Assembly: GCA_025738555.1 (NCBI GenBank)
Contig: JAOVFP010000002.1
Location: forward strand, 1,116,001-1,180,000
From: Cyathus striatus
Lineage: Eukaryota; Basidiomycota; Agaricomycetes; Agaricales; Nidulariaceae
Direction: 5' to 3'
DNA: 64,000 bases
Positions within the stretch are counted from its first letter, which is position 1. The number at the start of each line of letters is the position of its first letter. The translations under genes and the position numbers were made by a program. The notes beneath the pieces were generated by a model that saw nothing but the letters and a program-made list of their open reading frames with translations, ran no database searches and was not told the DNA's origin. Of this stretch, positions 22,603 to 34,439 are shown piece after piece.

Positions 22603-24604
22603 CAAAGTTAAACTGGCTGTGTGTAAACTCAAAACGAAGGGGTGTGGATCAAATCTATTATCCTGGGTGTAATCTTGGAGTGGGACTCTGTGAGTTGAGG
22701 ATGGCAGGGATGGACGGAGTGCACGACTCCAACACACGAGAGATGGGGTTGTTCATGGGGTTCACAGAGTCTCATACTGGTGTAGATGTAGAACTGGATG
22801 AGGTTGTAAAGTGTAGAACGCTGGACAATGGTAGGAGGAGGGAGGTTATTTGCGTGTATAGGTATGTGCTGGGTTAGATTGTCTATGGTATTTCCCTACT
22901 ATGCCTCAAGGTGCTTCTGAATCCATTCAACTCTCTCCCCATCACTTAGTCACTCTTACATAGTACCCCTTTCTCTGGAATAAATAATCCATGATTTCCA
23001 GAAGAGGCACCAATTTTATATGTATTATTTATGTAAGAGTTTTCATAAGTAAGTATTCTTAGATTAGTTACCAATACAAAAGTGAAACAAAGAAGAAGCC
23101 ATAATATTGTCACAACTCTCTATAAGCCCCTAAATCACAGTAAATGCACCACCGACGAGCCTCATGAGACGCTGCAGCAATACTAAAAGTAGCTGTAGCA
23201 AGACCAGAAGCAAAAATACGGTGTTGTTATTGAAGGACTCAACATAATGTGATGTTACATGGGCCCCTGCACGTTTTCTACCATGTAACATGTGCTAGCA
23301 GAGGTTTGTGAAGTTTGTACTAGGTCTAGCACACGAGTCAGCGACAGGAAATGAATAAACACAGAAAGATATACCCATACCATTCTTTCACTTCAGCAAC
23401 AAAGCGTAACAATAGCACTAACTTGAGTTATGGCATATGAGCCCGAGGTTAGCATGTGCTTAACTACAAAGAAATATGTAACGCCTCTGAGTGAAATGGG
23501 AAGAATTGGTTGAATAGTGCAATTTGATATGTATTTCACTCTCACTTAATCCCCTCCCCACCCTGCCTCCTCCGCCATGCTAATCGACTGAGTTGAGAGG
23601 ATAGGAATCCAAGCCTGGAGAGATCATGTCGTGCTAAGATACACATACTTTCAATGGCCCTGTTCTGTGAAGACAAGCTCCAAATCAGTAAACGTTGAGT
23701 AACAAGCCCAGTCAATGTGCTGCTATTACCTACTCTCTAGTTGTTGAAGGCTGGTTATGCAGCATTGAGTATTGGTGTGTAGGGTTGTGTGGATGTTCCT
23801 AGTGTTTGATTAAAATGCCTTGGGATGGGTTGTAATGGAGGTATGAACTGCATTGTACATTTATCGTACAATTGACCTTGATAACTGCATCATAGGCACG
23901 ATCCAAGTACGTTACATTCCCTACAGTGCAAGATAAAGAAGCATGTCAATGGTGATACTTAGTTGGTGGCAGAGACTCGCATCTACTGGAAGCTTGGCCA
24001 ATGGATATGAGTTGTGCATGATATCTATAGAGTATATCTTAGCTGCATGCAACGACGACAGCACGTGGGCAAATACCTTACAATAGCGTCTATGCGATTG
24101 ATATGAATGACTTTGTCTGTTGCCTCCTTCTGCAGGTCTTCCCACTGTTTAATGTCCTGTTTGAATCTGTCCGGGTGGGAGTCAGTACACTCAGATATAT
24201 AAGCCCTGGCAACATCCCCTGATATTGATAGGATATGTTTTCTTAAAAGGAAGAGCCAGAAGAATGGGTATTACACCACGCAAGACAACTGTGGCAGTAG
24301 AGTATATTTAATTGAAGACAAGGGAGTGGAGGCGAAGATCAAGAGATCTACTCCTTCACGTGCCTTAATGGATGATTGATCGAGTCTCCCTGTGACAACC
24401 AGCTCACTGTGAAAACCAGAGCCTATGGTCACACATGTCACAGAAACTCAGAAACAGCCCTAGCCAATCAGATTGAGATCTTATCCAAGATCCTCAAATT
24501 ACCATATCTGGAGGCCCAAAGGTCCCTAATACCCAACTACCTTAAAAGGTAGTGGGAATACCCTCCTTACTGCACCATAGGTTTACAATACTAGTTACTC
24601 TTCC
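22603..24604. other. Foreign DNA in gene B of unknown origin
   Basis: This fills the gap between the LINE and the resumption of gene B's exon 7. No recognisable gene. A minus-strand stretch at about 23,095-23,230 reads SGLATATFSIAAASHEARRW in one frame and may be a decayed coding end. 24,398-24,600 begins TGTGACAACCAG and looks LTR-like, but I found no partner or target duplication. The LINE landed inside this DNA, so it is the older insertion. Confidence 0.4.
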
Positions 24605-26158
24605 TTGATGAGGTGGAATACACAGAGGCCACCACCAAAACTTCCTAAAAGTTCATTTAAATTGATACACTCAATTCTCAACCAGAATAGCATCATCTCA
24701 CAACCACATTTTAGTATGGCGCAACTGATATCTGCATGTCATGATGCATTTCTATCAGTAATTCGGAATGAATATATATATAACAACCAGAAAACTGAAT
24801 GTTATCTTGGGCATCCTGTTATACTACATTGGCCCAATTACAATAACATTCATTACATATCTGGTCGTGTCAAGATCATTCAACAAAAATATGACAGCAG
24901 CTCATGGTTCTGCAGTCCCAGCTTATTTTACAGGGAAACATCACATGTCGATAAGTTTACATGGTAAGCACAAGACACATTAGGTGCCCACCTATATTGA
25001 TATATATACTCATGTACTATCCTGCTAGCTTCAAGTTAATATCCAATGCTGTGGCCTTAGCGGCCTTCAAAGATGCAGATCACCATGAACGTATATCACT
25101 TGAGAGAAAATGCTACATCACCAAAGACACACACCATGATTGGCTTCGTGGGGCATCACAGATACTAGAAAATCATGCATTTATTCCAATTATTCACAAT
25201 ATAATTGGCATTAACGAGAACTACTTGGGTATAGGTAACAGTCCCTTTAATATACACCGACAAAATTTGAAGCTCTAAGCAATTTTCCTACAGTGTCCAG
25301 TGTGCAAATTCACATTGAAATTACTATATTTTTCTCTGCAATCCTTTGCTATGTGGAAAGCAACAAAGATGCCGAAATTTATTTGTTTATTTCAGACCTG
25401 GGAATTGACCCCGTCGATGGAAGGGTTTTGGAGCCAAATATATTTTGGTCATTGGAAAAGTCGGGAGCCAAGCCGCTAACAGAATTTTCTGCCGCTTTTA
25501 TAGGGCTCTCGACTTGTGCAAATGTAGACACGACACTAGAAATAAGCTACTGGGATAATTTTTACTATGAGGCCCTCTGTGATTTATACAAAATGTGTGG
25601 GCTAACGACATCTGATGTCTCAAGACACATTGGACGATCTGAACTTAAATCCAATAAACAAGGTATTTGAATCAATTATTTCTTCATGCTCATATCAAAA
25701 TTTACAACCTAAATGTACTAGTACAATGAAAAAAACCATTTTCATATGTAGAAGATATAGGCATAGAGTATCTTAAAACAGGCCACAAAACAATGAAAAA
25801 CGAAGAATTGTTATTCCGTCCCTCCCTTGAAAAACGGATCAGTTATTATATAGAGAGCAGCATGAAATATTTATGGGACGGGGAAAGATATTATCCCCGA
25901 TTTGTTTCCCCAGACATTTCATCCCTGTCTTGGATTGGAGTTACAATGTTGGAAGATGGAATTGCAGTACTAGGAACGGTATATGATACAAGAGAATGAC
26001 AAAGGCGTCTCAAAGAGATTTACGAAGCAAGAATGTTCCACAGAGCTGTCAAGGATGAATGGGAAGAGATTTCACATGTGGACATCGATGGTGGTGGCTC
26101 GGATATGGACAATTTCGAAGAGCTATCTGAGTGTCCTGCTACTTTGTTTGATAACTAA

Positions 26159-26631
26159 ATTTTATGAAGTATATTTTTATTAGTACTTACTGAACCTCAG
26201 TGTCACCCAGATCTTAATATTATATTTAACACTTCAATTTATTTATTATTTATGCAGTTCTAGAACCAGAGATTTAATCGTTAACAAGTACTACACTAGG
26301 TATTGGAAATGCGTGCATGCAGCATGATGTGTGATGCATTGATGGATGTTCTGAGCTCACTAAAAACCAACTACCGACTTCTTTAAACCCATTACGATTA
26401 AAACTTCCCCTTGTCTCTGATTTCCTTCTTTCTACGGTATGTACTCTTCCTATGTGCCTTTTTTCTGACTCCCGGAGTCCCAAAGTGGTGGCACGCCTCA
26501 CCTATCCTTTCCCTTCACTTCATACTACTTATCTTGCCTGCTCAGTAGCATGGACAGTGTATCACGAATACCTTGCAGGCGTCATAAGATATTTTGGATC
26601 ATTATTAGTTACAGGTGACGAGCTCGCTCGT
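26159..26631. other. Spacer between gene B and the pogo element; nothing recognised
   Basis: It holds the 3' flank of gene B and then a unique, moderately AT-rich stretch up to the TA dinucleotide used as target by the pogo element at 26,632. Short frames only. Confidence 0.4.
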
Positions 26632-26633
26632 TA

Positions 26634-29600
26634 CTATCATTGATCAGCACTCCGCAACCCCCATCAATTCGCAATTTTGGATGTTGTGCAACAATCACAG
26701 CACATACAAGCATGGAATTTCAAATATGTTGTTATTTCACTTACAAGAACTTGTACCCCAAATTTTGCAATGAAAAACATAGTATGTCTTGAGATCGATT
26801 GTGAAGTAGGGGTTTGGTGAGATTGTCACGCTTGCCACTCTGCTGTTGGCTCGGGTTGACGTCTTCCGAGGAATTTTCCGAACGACACAACCATGTGATC
26901 ACTGAAGTTACTAATATATTCAAGTCCTCCCGAGCGTGTTCAATACAATTGTATACTGCCTCCTGAATCCAGAGTAACAGACCACAGTTGTTCACCGAAA
27001 ATTCAAATTCTTCATCGGGCAGATTATAGATGCTGACTACATTGCTTACTGATCACTGTGGAATTACCGGAGGCCGTATCATAACCAAGTATATAGTAGT
27101 CTTCAATAGCTTACAATATCGACCATATTTTTTCTTCTGTTTCGCCCATATTTTCTGCTGAAATACAGCATGCTTAAATGCCAAAACATAGAACCAAGTG
27201 CACACACAATCGCACAGATGACCCATATTACAAGTCTCAAATACAAGCTGCAATTGATGGTGTTGCATCCAAGAAGTATCAGAATTGGGTAGAAGCAGCA
27301 CAAGATCAGAATGTCAGTAATAACTTTACTATTTTAAAATTTGAAAGGTACTGACATTTTCCAGGTTGTATACAGGACCCTGATGGACAGAAAGAATGGG
27401 GTGCACAAGAGTCGCGAGGAAGCTGCAGAGGCATCTCGACTCTTGCCAGCACCAGTAGAGAAGGCAATGCTGGAATGGACTGCACATCGGGGGGTGATTG
27501 GAAATCCATACGATGCTTCTGATCTTCGAGACCTTGCATCAAAGATGGGAGGCACTTATGTTGGAAAGAACTGGGTTAGCCATTATAGAAAATGACACGA
27601 GCATCTGCTTGTTACATCATGACCCCAGAAGCTGGACCCAAAGAGAGCAAAAAACTTCAACAGAGCAGTTGTTTCTGATTTTTTTTTCAAAGCTGAAGGG
27701 ACCGTATGACAATTTTGATGGCATCCCACCAGAGCACATATGGAAGGCAGAAAAAATTCTGGAAAGAAATTCTTCTTTTCAGCAAACAAACAACAGTGTT
27801 ACCGAATTAGCAGTGATAACCTTGAATTAGTGGCTGTATTGGAGTGTGTTTCTGCTGCTGGAAATTCAGTGCCGCCTTCTTTCATTCTAAAGGATGGACC
27901 GCTTCCTGATCTACGTACATTATCTGAGGATTCAATTGGAAGGTAATATTCTGTTTAACTTTTAAACGTGTTTCAACTTGTCTAACAAATACTTTTTAAC
28001 TTGCAGCATCGGTGCTTCTGAAACAGGCTGGACTGATAGCACACATGGCAAAGATTGGCTGCAGCATGTTTTTATTCCATATGGAACTAAACACTGTGTC
28101 TGCGATGACAAACCAATTATACTTATAATGGATGGCCATGACTCACATGAAAATTCTGAGATTAAGCGCATAATATATGATCTCGAGGGTATTGCTTTGA
28201 TTGTATTTTGCTTCCCATCAAAATGTACCCACAAATTGCAACCACTTGATGTGGTTGTATTCTCTCCCTTGGGTCAGGTGTGGAGAGATCATGTCGACCT
28301 ATGCATTCAAAATAATATTCCTATTAATTGGTACAGTGTTATACAGGAGTATGTCTTTGTGCGATTGGCAACATTAAAAGAAGAAACAATTCGTACTGCA
28401 TTTCGGAAGACAGGCATTTATCCTTTCAATGCAGATATTTTTGATAATGAAGACTTTGCCCCAAGCATGTCATCTTCAAGTGTGGCACATGTTCCAGATT
28501 CCTACCCTCAGGATATTCCTTCTTCACCTGCAATTCCATCCTCCCCAGTCACTATTGCATTTGATGATGAAGATGAGGGCAATGGAACCAGCGATGCTGT
28601 TGGAATGAGTCAGATACCAAGGAAAATGGCTCAGAGGTATCCCTTTCCATGGATGTTGAAGACAGCTGCCATTTAAGTGAATCCAATGAATCACGTGCAC
28701 CCACAGAGGTTCATGACGACAATACCTGCAATAGTTCAGGTGGATCATCAATTTCACTACTATCTTCTCGCATGACAAGATTCATGATGGAACCACTAGA
28801 AAACATCTTGGCAGAAGTTAAAATAATTACATATGAAGAAGACATAAAGCGGTCACCTGATGAACTCTTTGCAGAAGTGCACTCACTTCTCCAGCATCTC
28901 TATGGGCTATCGAAGCATATTGTTTTGTTGCAAAATTATCTAAAGTCATCAAATGCTCATTGTACAACGATAAAGCGAGAGCTTGATTGGTACAAAAGCA
29001 AGCTTGCTAATGAGCAATGTCGAAAGGAGTGGGGGTTGGCAGAAGTCAAAGCACGTTTTGTAACCTTACCAGAGTTGAAGTCAGCCTTCGAAAAAGAATA
29101 TGCAGAGGAACGTGAGAAGAAAAAAGAGGAAGAGGAGAAGGCTTAGCAAAAAGCAGCTGAGGCAGCAATATGAAGTGCACAGATTGCAAATAATATTGCT
29201 AACAAAATCTTTGATAAGTCATTGTCCTCATATACAAGGACCAAGGATGAGCTCATTGGCCTAGCGGGAGCATTGGGACTGCCAGTTGATGGTCATTGGT
29301 AAGAAAGAAGAAATATATTGAAGAGTTAAGGGGTTTATTGACACACACCCTCAACTCTCCGAGAATGCATGGTTTGTTGGCCTTTTCTCAACCTCTCACA
29401 CTCGAATAAGGCTTCCAGAAGTTGGTTCAAATATTCCTCCCAGTACATAATCATCCATTACGTCCCTACCATCGCATTTTCAGGGTGCATCCCACTGGTA
29501 TTTTATAGATCCATGAGCCCGCCTTCTTAAATCTTCATCAGAACAAGTTAACATCTGTTGGAATCGACATGCCTCTTCATTATACCTCCAACAGATCACT

Positions 29601-29994
29601 CCTGAAGCGATAAACAACTATCACCTGCATCAAAACCATCCTGACATGAAAGGGTGATCCTGTACTCAAGTTGTAATGCTGGTCTGCTAGTTTAATAAGC
29701 AATCTGAATAATGGAATTGAAAGCCATAGGTACATTGTTAGCGTATCTATAATATACCAAAAATTGATGTTTCATCTTACTACTACTAAGCTCAGAACTC
29801 TTATATGGTATCACGTCAAGTCAGAAACTCAATGGATGTGGGGGGAATTGGCTGTCATTAATCTATTCTCACCATTCACATGTTCACATACACTAACAGG
29901 CTATCAGCGGACTTCCAACATGGCTGTTCTCAGCGGTGTGACATCGTGTTACAATGCGAATTGATGGGGGTTGCGGAGTGCTGATCAATGATAG
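26634..29994 (+). mobile_element. pogo-type Tc1/mariner transposon (3,361 bp)
   Basis: Perfect 40-bp terminal inverted repeats lie at 26,634-26,673 and 29,955-29,994; the left one starts CTATCATTGATCAGCACTCC. Each is flanked by TA (26,632-26,633 and 29,995-29,996), the normal target duplication of this superfamily. The interior carries a decayed transposase gene on the plus strand. Perfect ends with a broken gene suggest the copy was moved in trans, or that the gene decayed quickly after insertion. Confidence 0.95.
27178..29405 (+). pseudogene. pogo/DDE-1 transposase with N-terminal HTH and SAP-like tail, heavily mutated
   Basis: Exon 1, 27178-27312, and exon 2 from 27365 give a helix-turn-helix DNA-binding region (VYRTLMDRKNGVHKSREEAA; then WVSHYRK). 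The frame then meets two TGA codons (27,593 and near 27,632), each where Arg is expected. The DDE domain follows: RISSDNLELVAVLECVSAAG, PPSFILKDGPLPD, an intron 27,943-28,006, then GWTDS, LIMDGHDSHE (catalytic Asp) and CTHKLQPLDVVVFSPLG (third acidic position). The segment that normally holds the first catalytic Asp (NxDE-like) before GRKNSGKKF seems deleted near 27,740. After a frameshift near 28,640 a coiled coil (ERDWYK-like, then EREKKKEEEEKA) leads, past TAG and TGA, to TKDELIGLAGALGLP, a SAP-like motif. No activity is expected. Confidence 0.85.
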
Positions 29995-29996
29995 TA

Positions 29997-31026
29997 CTAC
30001 AGTTTGCAACAGGCAAAACCTGCCAATTTTTTGAGCGAACTTAAGTGAATTTTTCAGCAATGACAAATAAGTTTTAAACTCCAAAAACCATCGGAATAGC
30101 ATAGTTACGATGTATCAATTAAGATTCCATGAGCCAATTTTTCGATTTCTGATTTTTTAAATTTTTTGACCCAAAAATTTGGCACTCAGCCATAAAAAAT
30201 AGTAAAATTCACAGAAAATGCATTTTTAGCATCCTCTCATCAATTGTGATATGATCCTGCAAAAATATAAGCCCCTGAATCGCCTCAATGGGCACCAAAA
30301 ATTCATCTTTCTAACCACCATGCCTGGAAGTTGACCCAAGAAAAAGAGCTGAAATACAAGTGGACTTTGCAGTAATCAGTCAAGAACTAATCTTCAAAGC
30401 TCCTCCCCACCACCTGTCACTAATACATCCTCCCCAGAGCCCAATACAAGTCCTAAAAATGTGATCAGCGGGGGATCTATAAGTGTGTCTAAACCACAGC
30501 TAATCAGTGAGGATGACTTTGAGCTTGACTGGAATCATGTAGCATGAGTATATTTTCTATTATAATCCATGTATAAATTATTCAATACATTTTAACAGTA
30601 CTGGAGGTGGGTAAAATATTGGTAATGTGAAGAAGAGAAAAGAACATTTCAAGATGCAAAAAATGTGGTTATGAAATACTTAGATGCTTGTTCCCCAGAT
30701 GTTATTTGCCATTTTATTAACTGAACATGGTGATTCATGAGTGCTTATAGGCATTGTTTAACAGGTGAAGCAGCAGGATGGGCTGTGAGGAAGCAGTACC
30801 AACACCATCAGGTCTCCAATCAGGCCATGATGGCACTCAAAGCTATTTTATCCTAAAATAGGTCATGTAACATGTTGATTTTTTTGCCAAAAAATTTGGC
30901 AAACCTATTTTCTCATGGGAATTTCTTAAAAACATCATTTTTGTATGTATTTTGACTTTCTGAATCTGAATCTGTAATTAATTTGTCCTAAAAAAATTGG
31001 TGGACTTTGCCTGTCATGGACTGTAG
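29997..31026. mobile_element. Inverted-repeat element abutting the pogo copy (about 1,030 bp)
   Basis: The left end CTACAGTTTGCAACAGGCAA and the right end in reverse complement CTACAGTCCATGACAGGCAA agree at most positions, and the similarity continues to CCAATTTTTT on both sides. The left end touches TA; the right end is followed by TC, so the target duplication is damaged or the boundary is off by a few bases. The interior has a decayed coding stretch (next entry). The pogo element used the TA at this element's left border. Confidence 0.7.
30390..30860 (+). pseudogene. Remnant of an agaric transposon-associated ORF
   Basis: Plus-strand frames show ISEDDFELDWNHVA, then after a gap CHFINRTW, FMSAYRHCLTGEAAGWAVRK and SNQAMMALKAI, with stops in between. 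In agaric genomes I recall hypothetical proteins with a FINRSWRFMSAYR...GLTGKAAAWAVRKQ pattern near transposon genes. The match is from memory and no function is known to me. Confidence 0.45.
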
Positions 31027-31309
31027 TCAGGCGAAGCAACAAGGTGTCTGGGGTTGGGCCACCAGCCAGACACATATTTGCCAACAGCCGATGTTGTATG
31101 CAAAGTCATGCATCCATCATCATGTGATGCAGTGTCAACTTGTTATCAATGTCAAACCAGCTCTTTTACTTTTTCCCAGCCATGCACTATCTTCTAATAT
31201 ACTGTGTTCAAACTCCTCATCAAGCATGCTCATTTCAAAATGCATCCTAAGAAATTGTTGTGACATGCATGCCAAGAATACTCAAGAGACACTTACCATG
31301 TTACTATAC
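31027..31309 (+). repeat. Dispersed repeat R2, copy 2 (CpG-depleted)
   Basis: It is colinear with the reverse complement of 1,850-2,125, but most CpG sites have become TpG or CpA (for example ...catgcactatcttct here against catgcgctatcttct there). Confidence 0.6.
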
Positions 31310-31735
31310 TAGTGTTGCCATGGCTCGGCTGAAAGCCGCTAGCCATTTAAGCCAAGCTGAAAATAAGCCAAGCCAAGCTGATCTCATGGCTTCAGGGCTC
31401 ATTTGAGGGACAGCTAAGAATTCAGCAGCTAACTGCAGCTAAGAGCCAGCTAAGCCAGCAGCTTATGTACCTATTTCTCACATTTTATATGTTGTGTGAT
31501 TGCATCCTCTGAGGTGTGGTTTTGTCAGTACATTTTGGTTGTTTGTAAGTATATACAATTATAAGTGTTGAAAAAATGTCATTATATTGAATATGTTCAG
31601 CTATGTGCACAAATTACTTCCAAACTTTCTACTCAACATTGATTTAACACATAATGATTTATAGTTTAAGTTGTAAAACTTGCACTGGGCCAATAAGAGA
31701 TGGGAAGCTATTCTGTGGGCCATGAAGTCAATATG
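31310..31735 (+). mobile_element. Left end of a second TAGTGTTGCC MITE, right end not found
   Basis: It starts TAGTGTTGCCATGGCTCGGC and is followed by dense AGCCAAGCT/AGCTAAG words, as in the MITE at 13,574-14,255. An AT-rich core follows and no matching right end occurs before the solo LTR at 31,736 or shortly after 33,044. The last 5 bp, ATATG at 31,731-31,735, are the target duplication of that LTR. Confidence 0.55.
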
Positions 31736-33039
31736 TGTCATATCCTGTATCGCCTACTTCTGGACCCCTATGCTCTTACTCCACCTTTCCCTTTGTTTAC
31801 TCCGGACTTTGATTACATTCTTAATATTACTTATTGATTACTGTACATAGATTACTCTCGTTTCCTTTCTTCTGTTCTACTGAGCTATCCCCTCAGTATT
31901 GTAGTATACATCTCATAGTGAGTCACTTATCATTCTTAAGTGCGCCACTATCAGTTTTACTTTACACTGCCATACACACTCACTTCTCCGATGTGTTTTA
32001 TTATGTTTAATTAGTTATAGTCTTCATTCTATGTACGCCTACCCTGACCATACTTCTCCACTGGCCTTTACTTACTCCGAGTCTCTGTCACAACCATGCC
32101 CCTAGCCTGACTTGGCGGCGGAGTACGAGAGGGTGACTGCAGAGAAACGAGGGGTGAGTAATAGACGAAGGCGGAGAACAACAACTCAGGGGGTAGGACT
32201 TCGGCTTCAGCTTATGTGCTGTGCCCCTGGGATTCCTGGTCCTGGATTTCGGAGTAAGGGCAAGCCCTTCAGAGAAGACGAGAGGTGTAACTCAAGTCAG
32301 ACGAAAGGGTGAGGACGTAGTTCAATACGAAACTGAAAACTAAAGTACAAATCGAGTACTACTTAAATACTAGAGACTCGGAGTAAGTAAAGGCTGCTGG
32401 CTAAGGCCAGCGGAGAAGTACGGTCAGGGTAGGCATACGTAGAATGAAGACTATAACTAATTAAACATAATAAAACACGTCGGAGAAGTGAGTGCGTATG
32501 GCGGTGTAAAGTAAAACTGATAGTGGCGCACTTAAGAATGATAAGTGACTCACTATGAGATGTATACTACAATACTGAGGGGATAGCTCAGTAGAACGGA
32601 AGAAAGGAAACGAGAGTAATCTATGTACAGTAATTAATAAGTAATATTAAGAACATAATCAAAGTCCGGAGTAACAAAAGGAAAAGGCGGAGTAAGAGCA
32701 TAGGGGTCCGGAGGTAGGTGATATGGGATATGACAGTCTCTAGTATTTAAGTAGTACTCGATTTGTACTTAGACTTTAGTTTCGTATTGAACTATGTCCT
32801 CACCCTTTCGTCTGACTTGAGTTACACCTCTCGTCTTCCGTCTCTCGTCTTCTCCGAAGGGCTTGCCCTTACTCCGAAATCCAGGACCAGGAATCCCAGG
32901 GGCGCAGCACATAAGCTGAAGCCGAAGTCCTACCCCCTGAGTTCTCATTCTCTGTTTTCGTCTTGTACTCACCCTCACTTCTCTGTAGTCACCCTCTCAT
33001 ACTCCGCCGCCAAGTCAGGCTAGGGGCATGGTTGTGACA
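31736..33039 (+). mobile_element. Solo LTR split by a second solo LTR of the same family
   Basis: The outer LTR consists of 31,736-32,085 plus 32,741-33,039. It begins TGTCATATCC, ends TTGTGACA and is flanked by the 5-bp duplication ATATG (31,731-31,735 and 33,040-33,044). Joining the two parts at the single GTCTC gives the same structure as the uninterrupted copy at 35,494-36,158. No internal retrotransposon genes are present, so it is a solo LTR left by LTR-LTR recombination. Confidence 0.95.
32086..32735 (-). mobile_element. Inner solo LTR, inverted, nested in the outer LTR
   Basis: This is a 650-bp LTR of the same family in reverse orientation (starts TGTCACAACC, ends GATATGACA on the plus strand). 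It is flanked by its own 5-bp duplication GTCTC at 32,081-32,085 and 32,736-32,740. It therefore inserted into the outer LTR, producing a near-palindromic 1.3-kb structure. Confidence 0.95.
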
Positions 33040-33044
33040 ATATG

Positions 33045-34177
33045 TGACATCATGAGTAGCTGACACCTGCAGTCAAGAATTGGTATGTTGTACCTTCTCA
33101 ATGAATGTGGAACTCAACTCAATTAAATTGCTTCATCATTATGTGCCTTAGGGCTGGCATCTTTTATCCAAGCCCTCTGGTCACGGTACAAGGAAGAAGC
33201 TGTGGTTCAAGTGTCCTGATCGCTCTTCCTCCCACACCAGTGGGTCCTTCTTGAGTACTTACCGATTTTTACCCACCCACCTATTCCACAGCTCTTACTA
33301 CATAGTATATATTAACTATAATCTCACTATAGTCTCCTTTTGTTTCATTTCTCAGTATTTGTTTCATGTTTTCTTCTATCATGCTATTTTTCTGGCATTG
33401 TACTTATATTTCATTGGTGTCTGCTCATTACATCACACATGCAATGTAATTCCTTTAATGGTGTCGAGGTGCTACACATCTGCAGGCGCCTTACTGTTTT
33501 CCACCATTCTTTTGTACACTAAATTTTGATGTTAGAATTGTAGATTATGTAGCTAGTTGCAATTGAATTTGATTTTACAGAAGTGTATGCAGTACTTCAA
33601 ACATCATATCTACAAAATTTCAAGAGCATATAATGTGAACTGAAGAGGTAGTATGTTTTTTGTTGTTTTTTGGAAATTTCGGCCCACATCAGTCCTTTGT
33701 ACAGTGTTACACATCTGTGACATTTGTAATCTATCACAAGTCATGATTGTCACATGATGTGATTCCGAAGCTTCTACCTTCCTGATCTCAGGGATGAAGG
33801 TGTCATTACACACTGCCTAGGGTACAACCACACAATATAACACAATGTCATTACTTTTATAATATGTATGATGATATTAGAAACAATTTGAGACCTGAGA
33901 AGGTGCATTAAATATTGTGAGGTAAGATACAAATTTCGCAAAAATTGGAGAAACATGTAGATATGAACATTACAAAAGAAGTGAATGCTTTGACTTAAAA
34001 ATAAACATATATTGTTAAAAAAGATGTATTAAGGTTGTCATAAGAACACTATAAAGTTATGTAGGTGGCCTGCTTGCCAAAATAACAGGCAGTGTACAAG
34101 GGATTGGGGGTGTACAAAGGAACAGTGGAAAACAGTACCAGTGGGTAGGCGACCTAAGTACCTTAGGGTAGCGCGTA
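33045..34177. other. No gene seen
   Basis: AT-rich, CpG-poor DNA. Frames at 33,251-33,529 and 33,774-33,956 are hydrophobic by composition only. No repeat partner recognised inside the window. Confidence 0.4.
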
Positions 34178-34192
34178 CCCCCCCCCCCCCCC
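34178..34192. repeat. Homopolymer run of 15 C
   Basis: A run of fifteen C residues is directly visible in otherwise AT-rich sequence. The length is easily mis-sequenced, and I see no nearby element end that explains it. Confidence 0.9.
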
Positions 34193-34439
34193 AATTGGTT
34201 CTGGCGAACATTCCATTGACTACCATTGTTTACTCCATCACAGCCTTGTAATAGCTACCCTCATGGTCACGGAAAACAGTACGAGGGGAGGGTTGGTACC
34301 ATTTCAAGTGGACTACTGAGGTTGCCTAGTATGTTGGTTTCATGGCAGAGGATGACGGTATGTTCTTGTTGGTTTGATTGTATCAAATGCGCTGATGTGG
34401 TTGCTTGTCAGTCTTTAGATGTCATATAGTAGGTCAGAT

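Larger units (their letters stand above)
19517..26158 (+). pseudogene. Gene B: paralogue of gene A, split by a 4-kb insertion
   Basis: Same agaric-specific family as gene A, function unknown. Exons: 19517-19601, 19674-19762, 19821-19973, 20030-20067, 20126-20327, 20449-20634, then after the insertion about 24605-24963, 25029-25234, 25294-25662, 25752-26158. Exon lengths 153, 38 and 369 bp are identical to those of gene A. The N-terminus is ten residues longer (MNIGKYLAEM before FDSAKNFVIQSG). Motifs: HPSIPQVFGIYKS, LVFHDDG, YVESNKDAEIYLFISDLGID, YKMCGLTTSDVSR. Defects: the first roughly 70 bp of exon 7 are missing at the insertion, and a TGA at 25,997-25,999 interrupts the last exon. The same frame then continues to a TAA at 26,156-26,158 with a tail (DEWEEISHVDID) that matches gene A's tail. 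The TGA sits where an Arg codon would fit (CGA to TGA). Confidence 0.75.

Noticed and set aside
22640..22877. 77-codon plus-strand frame after the LINE as a gene
   Set aside because: No motif, low complexity and no splice continuity with gene B; mentioned only as unknown foreign DNA.
24398..24600. A solo LTR starting TGTGACAACCAG
   Set aside because: No matching end, partner copy or target duplication is visible in the window.
32112..32312. 66-codon frame, also at 32,769-32,978 and 35,887-36,132, as a conserved small protein
   Set aside because: The same frame recurs only because it is the same LTR in different copies; LTR sequence explains the conservation.
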